DNA of 64,000 bases from DUZB01 sp963747555 (GCA_963747555.1 CAVVFZ010000021.1:124001-188000), one strand, 5' to 3'; shown: positions 36,907-47,097, numbered from the stretch's first letter. The notes: generated by a model not told the origin, from the letters alone. Program-made: numbers and translations.

Positions 36907-38037
36907 TCAAATTCCCAAAATACTGCAAACGACCGTAATTACCGCGGTGGCGATAATAATGGATACAATCCCTGTAACCACGGCCGAAGTAGCCGCGTCA
37001 CCAACCGCGGAGGCGCTACGGCCGCACTGCATGCCCCGCAGGCAGCCGGACAGGGCAACCAGGATACCGAAAACAGCACTCATGAACAGGCCGATAAACA
37101 GGTCATTAAGCCCGATAGCCTCCTTGGTCCGGTTTAAGTAAACCAGGATGTTGATATGGTACATCCCCACCGCAACAAGGGCGCCCCCCAGAATCCCCAT
37201 GAGGTTGGCGTACAGGACCAGAAAGGGCATCATCAGGGTCAATGCCACCACACGAGGGAGAACCAGGAATTCCATGGGGGGAACAGCCAGGGTCTCCAGG
37301 GCGTCAATCTCCTCGTTGACCTGCATGGTTCCCAGTTGGGCCGCAAAGGCGGCCCCGGTCCGTCCGGCCATGATGATGCCCGTCATGATGGCCCCCATTT
37401 CCCGCACCATGGCGATTCCCACCAGATCCGCCACATAAACTTCCGCACCGAACATGGCCAGTTGCAAGACCCCCACAAAAGCCAGGATCAGCCCCACCAG
37501 AAAACTGATCAGGGAAACAATGGGTACGGCCTGGGCTCCCGCTTCCTGCAGAAAAAGACCCAGATCGGAAGCCCTGAACCGGGCACGGCCCGCGAGCATT
37601 CGTACAAAAGCCACAAATGCGGCCCCGATAAAAGTGACGAGTTCCCCGGCCGATTTATAGAAATCGACCACATCCGTTCCGACCCGGGTAAAAAATCCCG
37701 CACGGCTGACGGATTGCCTCGCATCTTCTTTTTTGGGTACCGCCGTGGCCAGTTGGATCAACTGCCGAACCCCCGCGGGAAGGCCGTTTTCTTCAACCTG
37801 GATTTTTCTTTCCGCGGCCATTTTTGAAATTTCAAAAAAGAAGATCAAAAGACTGCTGTCCCATGCGCCAAGCTCCGTTGCATCAAATACCATGCGCTTG
37901 ATGGGAGGCTGCCGGTCCAGTTGTTCCATCATTGTTTTTGTGGAGGGGACATCCGTTTCCATCTGCCATTTTCCATTCAAATGGACAGTCAGAATCTCTT
38001 CACCTGTCAAACTCATATGAAACGCTGCATCACTCAT
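36907..38037 (-). CDS. mlaE: ABC transporter permease MlaE with N-terminal STAS domain
   Basis: 376 residues. The first ~110 residues form a STAS-like domain (EILTVHLNGKWQME, KRMVFDATELGAWDSSLLIFF), then the MlaE permease with five TM segments and the signature GAEVYVADLVGIAMVREMGAIMTGIIMAGRTGAAFAAQLGTM. In E. coli the STAS protein MlaB is separate; here it is fused. First gene of mlaEFD-pqiC-corA. Confidence 0.93.
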   Translation of the reverse strand: MSDAAFHMSLTGEEILTVHLNGKWQMETDVPSTKTMMEQLDRQPPIKRMVFDATELGAWDSSLLIFFFEISKMAAERKIQVEENGLPAGVRQLIQLATAVPKKEDARQSVSRAGFFTRVGTDVVDFYKSAGELVTFIGAAFVAFVRMLAGRARFRASDLGLFLQEAGAQAVPIVSLISFLVGLILAFVGVLQLAMFGAEVYVADLVGIAMVREMGAIMTGIIMAGRTGAAFAAQLGTMQVNEEIDALETLAVPPMEFLVLPRVVALTLMMPFLVLYANLMGILGGALVAVGMYHINILVYLNRTKEAIGLNDLFIGLFMSAVFGILVALSGCLRGMQCGRSASAVGDAATSAVVTGIVSIIIATAVITVVCSILGI

Positions 38038-38108
38038 GATTAGAACCGCATAGTAAGGGTTTTTGCTTTTGTTTCACAACGCCACTGGAAACGGGGTCGG
38101 GCCATCGG

Positions 38109-39431
38109 CTAAAACGCCCAGTTCAAATTAACGGCTAAAAAGAGTATGCCTGCGTCATCGTACGAGCCGGCAAGATCGCCACGGCCGCCAATCGCCACCG
38201 GCGCAATGCTTTGTTTATCCACGTCAAGCGTGCCTGTGTAGGCGTACTCGGCGGCAAAGCCCCAACTGAACATCTTGGTAACCTGGTTCTGGACGCCTGC
38301 GCCGAAGCGCCAGGTATCGTTTATCGGGAGTATGGGGGAGACTGTCGAACCGCTCTGGAACTTGGAGTCGTAGGCCACTCCAAAATTGAGCATCCAGCCC
38401 TCGTTTATCCTGTACTGCGCACCCAGCGCGCCATGCCACGTGTCATCAAATTCCAGATTGGTCGTTAGACTGGTAGGATCATTCGAATCCACCCCAACCT
38501 CAACCTCGCCGAACTTGGACCACTGCTGCCAGCCCAGGCTGCCCAGCACCGCCCATTGGGCGTTCACCTGATGGAAGACCCCTGCCATCGCCTGCTGGGG
38601 CACATTCATGCCCAAATCCACATTGGCGTTCAGCAGCCCTCGGCTCTGAAGCAGCGCTTCAAGGCCGGGGGCAAGGCTTGAAAACTCAGCCGGCGCTTCA
38701 AAGTCGAGATTAACCTGCGAGTTATAGGTTAGACTGAACCGGGTGGCAGCGCTGAGTTCATAGAGCAACCCCAGGTTGACGCCCACGCCCCAGGCTTCGT
38801 CATCCACCTTGAGGCGGCCGTCGTCAAAGTCGGGGGCCACATTGTTCACCGCCACCGTCTGCTTTAACTTGCCGTACATAACGTTCAGGCTCATGCCCAC
38901 CGAGAACTTGTCGCTCACCTTGTAGGCGGCTGATGGCAGAAAACTCACGCCCAGAAGCGTTGTCTCCTGGGTGTAGTAACGACCGACCCAATTGTCGTCA
39001 TACTTCTCGGAAAGGCCGAAGTTCCCCGACAGGCCGAAGCCGAATTTAAGGTCGGACGAGACGCTGTAGCTGACGAACGCGCTGCCGCCAGGGAACCAGC
39101 CAATGGGATTGCCGCCGTCGCCATCGCCTAAGCGTGACGAAGTCCCGGACCCGATGGAAAAATCAAAGTCGCCATAGAGCGCCTGGGCTCCGAACATGAC
39201 CTGCGTGCCTTCAAGGCGCGTCATGCCGGCCGGGTTGGTGAGTATGGTCGAGGCATCCTGTGCCCGCGCTCCCCAGCCCGCCGAAGCAAGTCCCACGTCC
39301 GGTGTCCCGGACTCGTACAGCAGGATTCCGCCCGCCATGGCCTGGCCTGCACCCAGCATGCCCAGCCAAAGGGCTGAGGCAATCAAAATGCGTTTCGTAC
39401 CGCGAATTACTCGATTCTGTTGCCCTATCAT
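38109..39431 (-). CDS. FadL/OmpP1-family outer-membrane transport protein
   Basis: 440 residues from MIGQQNRV with a signal peptide (WLGMLGAGQAMAG). The N-terminal plug GGILLYESGTPDVGLASAGWGARAQDASTILTNPAGMTRL is the family signature; alternating amphipathic strands follow, ending with a Phe (LNWAF). It carries hydrophobic compounds or lipids into the cell. AAGGAG seven bases upstream of the ATG supports the start. Adjacent to the Mla system, which suggests a shared role in lipid traffic. Confidence 0.88.
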   Translation of the reverse strand: MIGQQNRVIRGTKRILIASALWLGMLGAGQAMAGGILLYESGTPDVGLASAGWGARAQDASTILTNPAGMTRLEGTQVMFGAQALYGDFDFSIGSGTSSRLGDGDGGNPIGWFPGGSAFVSYSVSSDLKFGFGLSGNFGLSEKYDDNWVGRYYTQETTLLGVSFLPSAAYKVSDKFSVGMSLNVMYGKLKQTVAVNNVAPDFDDGRLKVDDEAWGVGVNLGLLYELSAATRFSLTYNSQVNLDFEAPAEFSSLAPGLEALLQSRGLLNANVDLGMNVPQQAMAGVFHQVNAQWAVLGSLGWQQWSKFGEVEVGVDSNDPTSLTTNLEFDDTWHGALGAQYRINEGWMLNFGVAYDSKFQSGSTVSPILPINDTWRFGAGVQNQVTKMFSWGFAAEYAYTGTLDVDKQSIAPVAIGGRGDLAGSYDDAGILFLAVNLNWAF

Positions 39432-39512
39432 TTCAGTCTCCTTTAGAGATGAGGAATACTTCAAAATTGCCGCCAGCGGCCTTTTCACTTTTTCATCGCC
39501 CATTACAAGCGT

Positions 39513-40145
39513 CTATCGACGTTTGGGAAGCCGCATCTGCTCCGGATTGAGAGCGTAGGTCCATGGCAATCCCGAGTTCTTCCAACCGTTTTTCATCCTT
39601 TTTCCCCGGAAGACGTTTTCGGGGTCTTTCACCATGTCTCCTTCCATGCCGTCGATGATGTTGTAAACGTCCTTGAATCCGGCTTTGAGGAGCTGGTTCA
39701 CGGCCAGCGCACTGCGGCCCCCCGAGCGGCACATTACGAGCAAGGTATCGTTTGGAGAGAACCACTCCTTTGCCCAGGAGACGAAATCGGGGTTGGGCTT
39801 CATGGCCAAATCCTGCCTGGCGGCGTCCCAATTATATGTCTGAAAGGCGAGGGGAATGTTCCATGCCATTTCCGGATGGCCGACGAAAAGATACTCTTCG
39901 GGTGTGCGAACATCGAGGATCTTCACTTTTTCAGGCGCTGCTTTCCACTTTTCATAGGCCTCTTCCGCCGTCACATAGAGCCCTGCAGTCGTCTGTTTTT
40001 CTTTGGGAAGTTTCTGTTTCGCCACCTCGGAACGGGATGTTCCGATTATCTCTCCACCGGCACATGGTGTAATGATGAACGCGATAAATGCGATCAACGC
40101 GAGGGACAACAGAAATTCTTTTTTGACGGCTCGATTTCCTCTCAT
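39513..40145 (-). CDS. Secreted rhodanese-domain protein
   Basis: 210 residues from MRGNRAVKK with a signal peptide (LALIAFIAFIITPCAGG). A rhodanese domain has VKILDVRTPEEYLFVGHPEMAWNIPL, then the active-site loop LLVMCRSGGRSALAV and a C-terminal WKNSGLPW block. Cys-active sulfur transferase or sulfide-carrier in the periplasm. The ORF extends upstream to 40235 but the signal peptide sets the start at 40145. Confidence 0.85.
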   Translation of the reverse strand: MRGNRAVKKEFLLSLALIAFIAFIITPCAGGEIIGTSRSEVAKQKLPKEKQTTAGLYVTAEEAYEKWKAAPEKVKILDVRTPEEYLFVGHPEMAWNIPLAFQTYNWDAARQDLAMKPNPDFVSWAKEWFSPNDTLLVMCRSGGRSALAVNQLLKAGFKDVYNIIDGMEGDMVKDPENVFRGKRMKNGWKNSGLPWTYALNPEQMRLPKRR

Positions 40146-40221
40146 CAATTCCAGCTTCCTTAATCGGGGGTTCCTCGTCAGACAGGATTGGTGTTTATAG
40201 TCAGTCCCCATGCCCTTGATC

Positions 40222-40986
40222 CTACGCCTTTTCATCTCTCAAGACCTCCTTCGCCAGATCCCGATACTCCTTGGCCGCCCCTGAGTGAGGAGCAGAGTCA
40301 ATGATGGGCAGTCCCTCGATTGTGGCGTCAGCAAAATTGATCGTCCTCTTGATAACGGCATCGTAGACCTGACCGGAAAAGACATTCTTCAACTCATTCA
40401 CGACGGCAACCGAATGGGTAGTCCTCGTATCGTGCATGGTTCGCAGCAGCTTAACCTGGAGGTCGGGGTTTGCCTCGTCCCATACCCTTTTGACAATCTT
40501 TAACAGCTGCTTGAGACCGCGCAGGTTAAGATATTCAGCCTGGACGGGAACAATTAGTCTTGATGCCGCCACAAGGATATTCATGGTCAGGACGCCAAGC
40601 GAAGGAGGCGAATCGAGCAGGATGAAATCGTATTCCTTCTTGACTGCCTTCAGCGCCTCCTTCAATTTCCGATCCCGTCCCTTCTCGCCCAGCAGTTCCT
40701 CTTCGCACCCGGCCAGATCAAGGTTGGCAGGGAAGAGATCCACGTCCTCGACCTTCGTCTCCACGGTCAAGGCTGCAAGATCTACAGTATCCTTCAGCAT
40801 CAGGTCGCGGGTCGTCACTTCGAATTCATCGGGATCCAGCCCACAACTCACCGTCAAACCCGCCTGGGGATCGAGATCGACCATGAGAACCCTGTTCCCA
40901 ACCTCAGCCAAGGTAGCAGCAAGATTGTAGGTCGTCGTGGATTTCCCGACGCCTCCCTTCTGACTCGCCAGTGCGATTATTTTCAT
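40222..40986 (-). CDS. ParA-family ATPase
   Basis: 254 residues. Deviant Walker A QKGGVGKST with signature Lys, Walker A' DLDPQAGLTVS, and Walker B DFILLDSPPSLG. Usual size for plasmid/chromosome ParA-Soj. No ParB or centromere sites are seen nearby, so this is an orphan that may position another cargo. Confidence 0.85.
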   Translation of the reverse strand: MKIIALASQKGGVGKSTTTYNLAATLAEVGNRVLMVDLDPQAGLTVSCGLDPDEFEVTTRDLMLKDTVDLAALTVETKVEDVDLFPANLDLAGCEEELLGEKGRDRKLKEALKAVKKEYDFILLDSPPSLGVLTMNILVAASRLIVPVQAEYLNLRGLKQLLKIVKRVWDEANPDLQVKLLRTMHDTRTTHSVAVVNELKNVFSGQVYDAVIKRTINFADATIEGLPIIDSAPHSGAAKEYRDLAKEVLRDEKA

Positions 40987-41016
40987 CTGATCTCTCCTGT
41001 TGAGCTTCCTCCGGAC

Positions 41017-42316
41017 TTACCCGATCCGTTTCGTAGACGCCAGCAACTCAGACGGTTCGGGAAGCTTATCCCCGGTGACCTTTTGCCATTGTGCCTCGAC
41101 CAGTTCCTTGGCAGCCTGCTCCAGGAATTCGGGCGCCGCCCACTCATGCACATCAAAGTCGTTCTTGATGTAGCCGTGGCTCACCATGAAGTCCTTCCCG
41201 ATCTCCACGGCGTTCAGGTTCTGGGGCGACAGGTTGGGCACAATGTCGACCTCCTTGATGCCCCGGTAGGTATCTTCCACATCCAGGTAGAACGTCTGCT
41301 TGTCAAGGATTGACGCCGCGGCGTGTTTGTGCTCGTTGCCCCAGCGTCCCACCTTGATCATGGCCCTTCAACTAGGTGACCACCAGCTCGGGATGCTGCT
41401 CGGCCATCTCAGCGGTGCAGGTGATGGCGGCGGGGGCATTGGCATACTTGCAGGGTCCAGTCCGAATACCTGGACAGGTCCTCGATGGCCTTGAACTCGC
41501 CGGTTTCCTCCTGGACGTGCTGGAAGGGTTTGCTCTGGGTATAGATCGCATCAACTTTGCCTTCCAGCAGCGCCGTCTCCAGCGGGCGGAACGCCAGGTC
41601 GTGCTTGTGGTCACGCTTGAGCCACAATTCCGATGCGTTATCAATGGGGGTCCAGCATCTTCGGATCGTCGTACCAGTCATCCGGGTAGGGGAACTCCAC
41701 GATCTCCACGTCGTCCATGGTCATGCCGTTGATCCGAAGCATCAACTCGATGCCCTGATGCTCCTGGATGCGCCACCAGTCGTTCTTGATGGTGTTCAGG
41801 CTCTTCGAGAGGCCGATCTTCTTGCCTTTCAGCTCGCCCATCCGGTAGATGTCATCCTTGGCGCGCACCATCATGCAGCCACCTTCGTACACCTGCGTCA
41901 CCCCAGGAGCCGGGTCCGGCGGATGTCCGCGTGAACATGGATGGGCGGGAACAGACCGCCGAAGCGGATGAGGTTGTCCAGGTTGTGAATGTAGTGCGGG
42001 TACCAGTCGTTTTCGCGGGTGGAGCGGAAGTAGGCGTAGTCCACGCCGATCTTCTTGAACTCCTCCCTGGCCCAACCCAGCTCCTGGTCGATATTGCTTG
42101 CGGAGATAAGCGGACAATTGGTGTACCACACCTCTTTCCAATTCAACGGCGCCGTGTGAAATTTGCGTGGCGGCCTTGTCGGCGGCAGGAGCGCGGTTGC
42201 GCTTTTTGCTGAACCGATCCACCTGCGCTCTGTGAGAGTTTGGCGGCGACCATTTCGACAAGCTTATCCAGTCCTTCCTGCGATTTGAGTTCTCCCATGA
42301 CGTCTAAAGTAGTCAT
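41017..42316 (-). pseudogene. DszB-like desulfinase / ABC substrate-binding protein, heavily frameshifted
   Basis: Reassembled from four or more frames it reads, from the N-terminus: ELKSQEGLDKLVEMVAAKL, then VWYTNCPLISASN, NLIRFGGLFPPIHV, RRTRLLG, MMVRAKDDI, KKIGLSKSLNTI, MTMDDVEIVEFP, LEGKVDAIYTQSKP, then MIKVGRWGNEHKHAAASIL and HEWAAPEFLEQA. The TNCP, RFGG and WAAPEFL blocks match 2'-hydroxyphenylbenzenesulfinate desulfinase (DszB: active-site Cys27 in SNCP, Arg70 in RFGG). Breaks lie near 42200, 41900, 41660 and 41450, plus a TAG and an extra G at ~41372. AAAGGAG precedes the ATG at 42316. True function unknown: related proteins are also nitrate/taurine-type binding proteins. Confidence 0.65.
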
Positions 42317-42751
42317 AACTTTGCTCCTTTCTGTATTTGTTTGTGCGTTAACCAGAGCGGCGATCTTCTCAACCTGCTTTTCGAGCGTTTGTTGAGCCAG
42401 GTTGCTCGTTTGGCCAAGCTTTGAAACGACCAGATCCACTATTTTGTCTACCTGCTTCGCCAGCGTCTCTTGGACGAGGTCGCTTGTTTGGCCGAGCCTT
42501 GCGGCGACCAGATCCGCAATCTTGTTCCACCTCTTCCGGCGCTTGAGAACTATCTACGTCCGGCGCCGCTGGCTTTCAGGGGCCTCGGCGGCAATGTCCC
42601 GTTGAACCGTTTTTCGGGCCGCCCTGCCTTTTGCGGCGGTGGCCTTGGCTGCGACCTTCCCGGAAATTTCCCCCGCCCCTTCGATCAACTTTTTTTGAGC
42701 TGTTTTACTATCCTCTGACTGGGTACTCTTTTTTGATTTTGGCTTAGCCAT
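42317..42751 (-). CDS. Lys/Ala-rich helical protein with 24-residue repeats (frameshifted)
   Basis: Starts MAKPKSKKSTQ, then a Lys/Ala-rich segment (KVAAKATAAKGRAARKTVQ). After a frame change near 42540 there are two near-repeats of about 24 residues: KIADLVAARLGQTSDLVQETL and KIVDLVVSKLGQTSNLAQQTL, then KQVEKIAALVNAQTNTERSK. The reading frame continues without a stop into the DszB-like start (MTTLDVMGEL), where a ribosome-binding site is present. So this may be a separate small protein or an N-terminal extension. I know no family for it; a phasin- or histone-like role is only a guess. Confidence 0.45.
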
Positions 42752-42789
42752 ATGTAAGTTCCTCCTTCTTCATGTTTTTTGCCGTTCCC

Positions 42790-43165
42790 TTATCCCATTA
42801 CCGTGATCCAGGGGCCTTTACGCCCTGCGGTGACGCTTCTTGCCTTTTCGATGGCCTCCATACCCATCGACCTCGAGATAATGTCGAACCTGATCTCGGG
42901 CTGTTTGAGTGCCATATCCACAACCAGGAGCAGATTGAGGTATTCGTCTGAACGAATATGCCGGTTCAGATCTTCCTCCGTCCTCCAAATTTCTTCGAGC
43001 ATAATCACGTTTTTTTCCTGTAGGTCCGAGTAGAGACGGCAACTGAGACAGCCAGGATGGTTTTTCCATTGCGCGAGTTAACGATTTGAGAACTCCCAAT
43101 GCGTCACGACGCTTTTTGGAGGGTACCATCATCCTTATGGTTGAAAGAATCATCTGTTTTTCCAT
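42790..43165 (-). CDS. ABM-domain protein, copy B (one frameshift)
   Basis: Paralogue of 27693-28034. The first part MILSTIRMMVPSKKRRDALGVLKSL and, after a frame change near 43075, GCLSCRLYSDLQEKNVIMLEEIWRTEEDL, DEYLNLLLVVDMALKQPEIRFDI. Restored, it is about 125 residues with a longer C-terminal tail than copy A. Probably regulated with the sigma-54 activator that lies upstream. The intervening base change may be a consensus error. Confidence 0.68.
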
Positions 43166-43411
43166 TTCCTCGACAAAGCCAACGGATCGAGGTCGCTTCT
43201 TGTGTGCGCAAAAAAGCGCCGTGCCTTATCGAGAAATTATGAACGTCTGCTTTCCGTGTCACCGAATGAAGAATGCGAATTACATGCCACGTAAGAATCG
43301 AAAAGGCATCGCTATTGTTAAGTTGTTGTTTTAAAAGGAGTATTACAAAAGAAAGGCGTGAAGGGAAATGATATGGGCAAGCCTTCGTGCCGATATACAG
43401 GCACAAAGCCG

Positions 43412-45514
43412 TTATTCCGGCATGGGTTTGATAGGATGATTGATCCCCAATTTCTTCATTTTCGTCTGAAGGGTTGTTCTCTTAAGACCAAGAATTTCCG
43501 CGGCGCCGCCCTGTCCGGCGACGCGCCAGCCGGTCTTCTCAAGCACGTCCACGATATGCCTGCGCTCCATATCTTCGAGGTTACCGCTATCGTCTCTTTT
43601 AGAGGATGGACGATCAGGCAGGTGAACATCCAGGTTTTTACCCTGGCTCAAAATCATGGCGTGTTCGATCACATTTCTTAGCTCTCTTACGTTTCCCGGC
43701 CAGGAATAGGATTGCAGGCTTTGCATGGCCCTCTTGGGAATGCTTTCTATCTCTTTTCCCATCTTTTTCTGAAATTCTCTGACAAACGTCCAGACCAGGA
43801 GAGGAATATCTTCAGATCGCTCACGGAGGGGTGGAATCACAATGGGAAACACATTCAGCCGGTAGAAGAGGTCCGGCCTGAATTTGCCGCTCTTTACTTC
43901 CTGCTCAATGTCCCGGTTGGTGGCGGCAATGATGCGAACATCGACATGACGGGACTTTGTCGAACCCAACCTCTCGAAGCTGCCTTCCTCAAGGACCCGG
44001 AGCAGCTTGTGCTGCAAATCATGAGGAAGTCTCTCCGATCTCATCAAGAAAGAGCGTGGAGCCGTCGGCAATTTCGAATCGACCGGTCATCTTGGTTATG
44101 GCGCCCGTGTAAGCCCCTTTCTCGCGTCCGAACAGCTCGTTTTCAATCAGCATGGGAGAAAGGGAAGCACAGTTAACCGTTATCAGCGGCCGGTCTTTCC
44201 GCAGACTCATGTCATGGATGGCCCTGGCCAGAAGTTCTTTTCCCGTTCCGGTTTCCCCCAGGAGCAAAACCGTGGAGTCTATCCCGGCGACCTTTTCCAC
44301 CTTGCTCAGGACCTTCCTTCATCGGCAACGCTTTGCCCCACGATGTCCTTATGCACAACCAGGAGTTTGACTTCCTCCTTCAGGTAAAGATTTTCCTGCT
44401 CGAGCCGTTGTTTGAGACCCTCAATCTCCCGGAGTCTTTCCTCCAGCTGCGTCTCCATTCTTTTACGTTCGGTGACGTCAAGGGATACGCCCATCAAACG
44501 CTTCGTATTATCGGCTGTTTCGAGATGTCCGCGAGCGACTATCCAACGGATTCTCCCATCGGGAAAGATGATCCGGTATTCGCACCGGAGGTTCTCCGCG
44601 GAATGGATTGCTTGCTGCACCGCCCGATGGACCTGATCACGATCTTCAGGATGAATGACTTCGAAGAATCTTTCGTAATTCAGCACTTCATCCGGGGTGA
44701 AATGCAATAACTCCCGGGCTTTTTCCGAACACCAGACCGCACCGGTTTCAATCTCCATTGTCCAAAGGCCGGTTCCCGCGGCATTCGTCGCCATACGGAG
44801 CCTGGCCTCGTTTTCCCGTAAAGCCGTTTCGGCCTCCCTGCGCGCCAGCGCATTAGCGAACACCTCTACAATCAGTTGGAATCCCTTTACGATCGTCTCC
44901 GGCCATTTCTTCTCCGTGCCTGTGACGGCAAAGGTTTGCGCGCCAAATACCTTCCCTCCTCCGACGGATAATGGAACCACCAAGGCAGACTTGGACCCGT
45001 ACAAATGGTAATTCTCCAGATCCCGGCCCGCTTCCGGCGGGAGATCGGTCATTTTCTCAATTGAAACCGTCTTTCCGGCCAGGAGCTTGCCCAATGTCCA
45101 CGGGAAAAAATCTTCTCCCTTCATCAGTTCGGCAGGCGGCTCGATTTCCAGTGGTTGATATAAGTGTGTCAGCTGCATCATACCGGATTCGTTCTCTTGT
45201 ATCTGCCAAAGCGATGCGCGGTCAAGATCGAGCAATTTACAAATGCGGCGCTGGGCGTCTTCGATTTCGCTGTCTATTTGGTCGGCGGGCAGGTTGACAA
45301 AGTGCGCGGAAAGTTCAGCCAGCAGCGTCTCGAACTTCAACCGTTCTTTGAGCCTTTCCTCCGACGCAGCCATCTCTACGGTTGCTCTCGTCAGGTCTGC
45401 ATTTTGTTTCCTGAGGGATTCCTCAACAGTCGCCTCCACGGTCTGCTGTGCCGACAGATCGTCCTCTACGGTAAGAATGCTGTCCTTTTCCCCAAGGGGA
45501 GGTGACTTATCCAT
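43412..45514 (-). CDS. Sigma-54-dependent activator with GAF and PAS domains, copy B (two compensating frameshifts)
   Basis: About 700 residues from MDKSPPLGEK. GAF domain ~60-220 (FETLLAELSAHFVNLPADQ), then a PAS domain (ENEARLRMATNAAGTGLW, EVIHPEDRDQVHRAV, GVSLDVTERKRMETQLEER) that copy A lacks, a coiled-coil, AAA+ domain (GETGTGKELLARAIH, GAYTGA, TLFLDEIGE, NVRELRNVIEHA) and HTH (AAEILGLKRTTLQTK). Frame changes near 44310 and 44040 offset each other (total 3n). ABM copy B lies downstream. Confidence 0.85.
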
Positions 45515-45748
45515 CCGAGTTTCCCTTACGTAGTCTCGGTCGCACAACAAACAGTCACAAGCCGATCCGGAAATCGTTCAGGTCCACATCGCCAAAAAAG
45601 TTTCTTTTCCAGGCGATTCCACACCCGATCACACGATAGGCGTACCTGCGGCATCCGTCCTTGCTTTTCGAAGCATGCGGATTTTTTAACACATTCACTC
45701 CAAATCAGCAAACGACAAAATCTGGTGACGGTCGGTTTTTACCCCGGG
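45515..45748. other. Intergenic stretch upstream of regulator B
   Basis: No recognisable gene. A 61-codon minus-strand open frame (45526-45711) has no known motif. It contains the 31-bp repeat (45690-45720) shared with regulator A. Confidence 0.4.
45690..45720. repeat. 31-bp repeat upstream of sigma-54 regulator, copy B
   Basis: Exact match to 29896-29926. Here it lies 176 bases upstream of the regulator start instead of 14, so extra sequence has been inserted or the start differs. Confidence 0.8.
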
Positions 45749-46049
45749 ATTGGGTCACAGGTTTTCCGTAAAACGAATCGGCCTTTTCGGGTCTGTCTTG
45801 CCGGATTCCAGGGCGGCAATGCCTTGGTTGACAAAAACCATTTTATCCTCTATTATCAAAAAAAGTAGGAATACATCAGTAAAAGGAGGAAAGCATGGAA
45901 TCTGTTATAACCAAAAAAGGACAGGTGGTCGTCCCTGTGTCACTGAGAAAGAAATATGGCATCACATCCGGCACACGAGTGGTCTGGATTGACACTGGAA
46001 CGGTTATCAAACTGATCCCCATCCCGCAAGACCCTGTTGCGGCTCTGCG
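45749..46049. repeat. 301-bp direct repeat flanking the R-M locus, left copy
   Basis: This 301-base stretch matches 49781-50081 with few differences. It contains the promoter region and first ~51 codons of a VapB antitoxin and, upstream, VKRIGLFGS, the opening of an MNT-type nucleotidyltransferase. It lies left of the R-M genes; the right copy lies right of them, in the same orientation. Confidence 0.88.
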
Positions 46050-46104
46050 CTCCTCCTCAAAAAAGTACAACGAAGGGCGTGGCTATCGGCGCCTCCACTT
46101 TTAA
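45895..46104 (+). pseudogene. AbrB/SpoVT-type antitoxin, truncated copy
   Basis: The first 52 codons match the VapB at 49927 (MESVITKKGQVVVPVSLRKK... swapped-hairpin AbrB domain). Then the sequences diverge and the copy ends after a short unrelated tail (SSSKKYNEGRGYRR). Ribosome-binding site AAAAGGAGG. No toxin gene follows: the next gene is the DNA methyltransferase. It may still bind DNA because the AbrB domain is complete, but it lacks the toxin-binding tail. Confidence 0.75.
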
Positions 46105-46224
46105 AACCGATTCTATCCTTGCCACAAACCGCTTTTTCCTATACATTCTTTGCCTAAAACTGACCGCCGCGAAACATGACCCAATTATAGAACCCATTTA
46201 ACTCAAACTGGAGACGCAGTCTTT

Positions 46225-47097
46225 ATGAGGTTGACTTTAAAAGACAAGCAGGATGGATCGGCCTCTCACGAGGCCGTTGGAGTCGATGCTGAAAAATTTC
46301 TGATCTATGCCACAGATCTGGGGAGTTTGTATGAAGGGGACTGTCTTGATATTCTTCCCTGCATTCGCGATGAGAGTGTCGATACCGTCTTTGCCGACCC
46401 ACCATTCAACTTAAAAAAAGAATACGGATCTCAGGTGAATGATGCTCGTTCGGAGACTGATTATGTGGATTGGTGTAAGGCTTGGCTGCAGCATTGCGCA
46501 AGGGTACTGAAGCCGGGCGGAGCGATTTTCATATATAACCTGCCGAAGTGGAATATTATTCTGGGTGCTTACCTCAACGAAATCGGGATGACTTTCAGGC
46601 ACTGGATCGCGGTGAATATCAAACTCTCCCTCCCTATTCCGGGCAGATTGTATCCATCGCATTACAGTCTCTTGTATTATACCAAGGGAAAACCAAAGGT
46701 CTTCAGGAAGATTCGAACGCCCATCGAGCTCTGCCGCCACTGCGGTGGTGAAATTAAGGATTATGGAGGGCACAGGGGCGCGATGAACCCCAAAGGAGTT
46801 AATCTGACGGATGTCTGGAGTGATATTCAACCGGTCCGCCACTGGAAGTTCAAAAGCCGAAAACGATCCGCAAATCAGTTGTCGACAAAGCTTTTGGAGC
46901 GGGTGGTTCATATGACTACAAAAAAGAACGATTTGGTTCTGGATCCTTTTGGAGGGAGCGGCACAACGTATGACACTTGCGAAAGGCTGAACCGCAGGTG
47001 GATCGGCATTGATATAGAGAGCTGCGATGTGATTATGGAGCGGTTGCAGAATGGGGACTTAAGCCCTCACAAATCCGAAGATCATGTAGAAGGGTAG
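46225..47097 (+). CDS. DNA methyltransferase (beta-type N4/N6), M1 of R-M locus
   Basis: 290 residues. Motif IV DPPFN is near residue 60 (VFADPPFNLKKEYG) and motif I (VLDPFGGSGTTYDTCERLNR) is near residue 245, so the order is IV...I, the beta class. The catalytic tetrapeptide DPPF is usually N6-adenine or N4-cytosine. With the second methyltransferase 14 bases downstream it likely protects host DNA for the endonuclease at 48488. No obvious signal of transfer in codon use. Confidence 0.9.
   Translation: MRLTLKDKQDGSASHEAVGVDAEKFLIYATDLGSLYEGDCLDILPCIRDESVDTVFADPPFNLKKEYGSQVNDARSETDYVDWCKAWLQHCARVLKPGGAIFIYNLPKWNIILGAYLNEIGMTFRHWIAVNIKLSLPIPGRLYPSHYSLLYYTKGKPKVFRKIRTPIELCRHCGGEIKDYGGHRGAMNPKGVNLTDVWSDIQPVRHWKFKSRKRSANQLSTKLLERVVHMTTKKNDLVLDPFGGSGTTYDTCERLNRRWIGIDIESCDVIMERLQNGDLSPHKSEDHVEG

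Noticed and set aside
40222..40986. A partition locus (ParAB-parS) on an integrated plasmid.
   Set aside because: No ParB gene or repeated centromere-like sites near the ParA gene.
45526..45711. 61-codon minus-strand frame upstream of regulator B as a small gene.
   Set aside because: No known motif, no ribosome-binding site seen, and the region is partly the 31-bp repeat.
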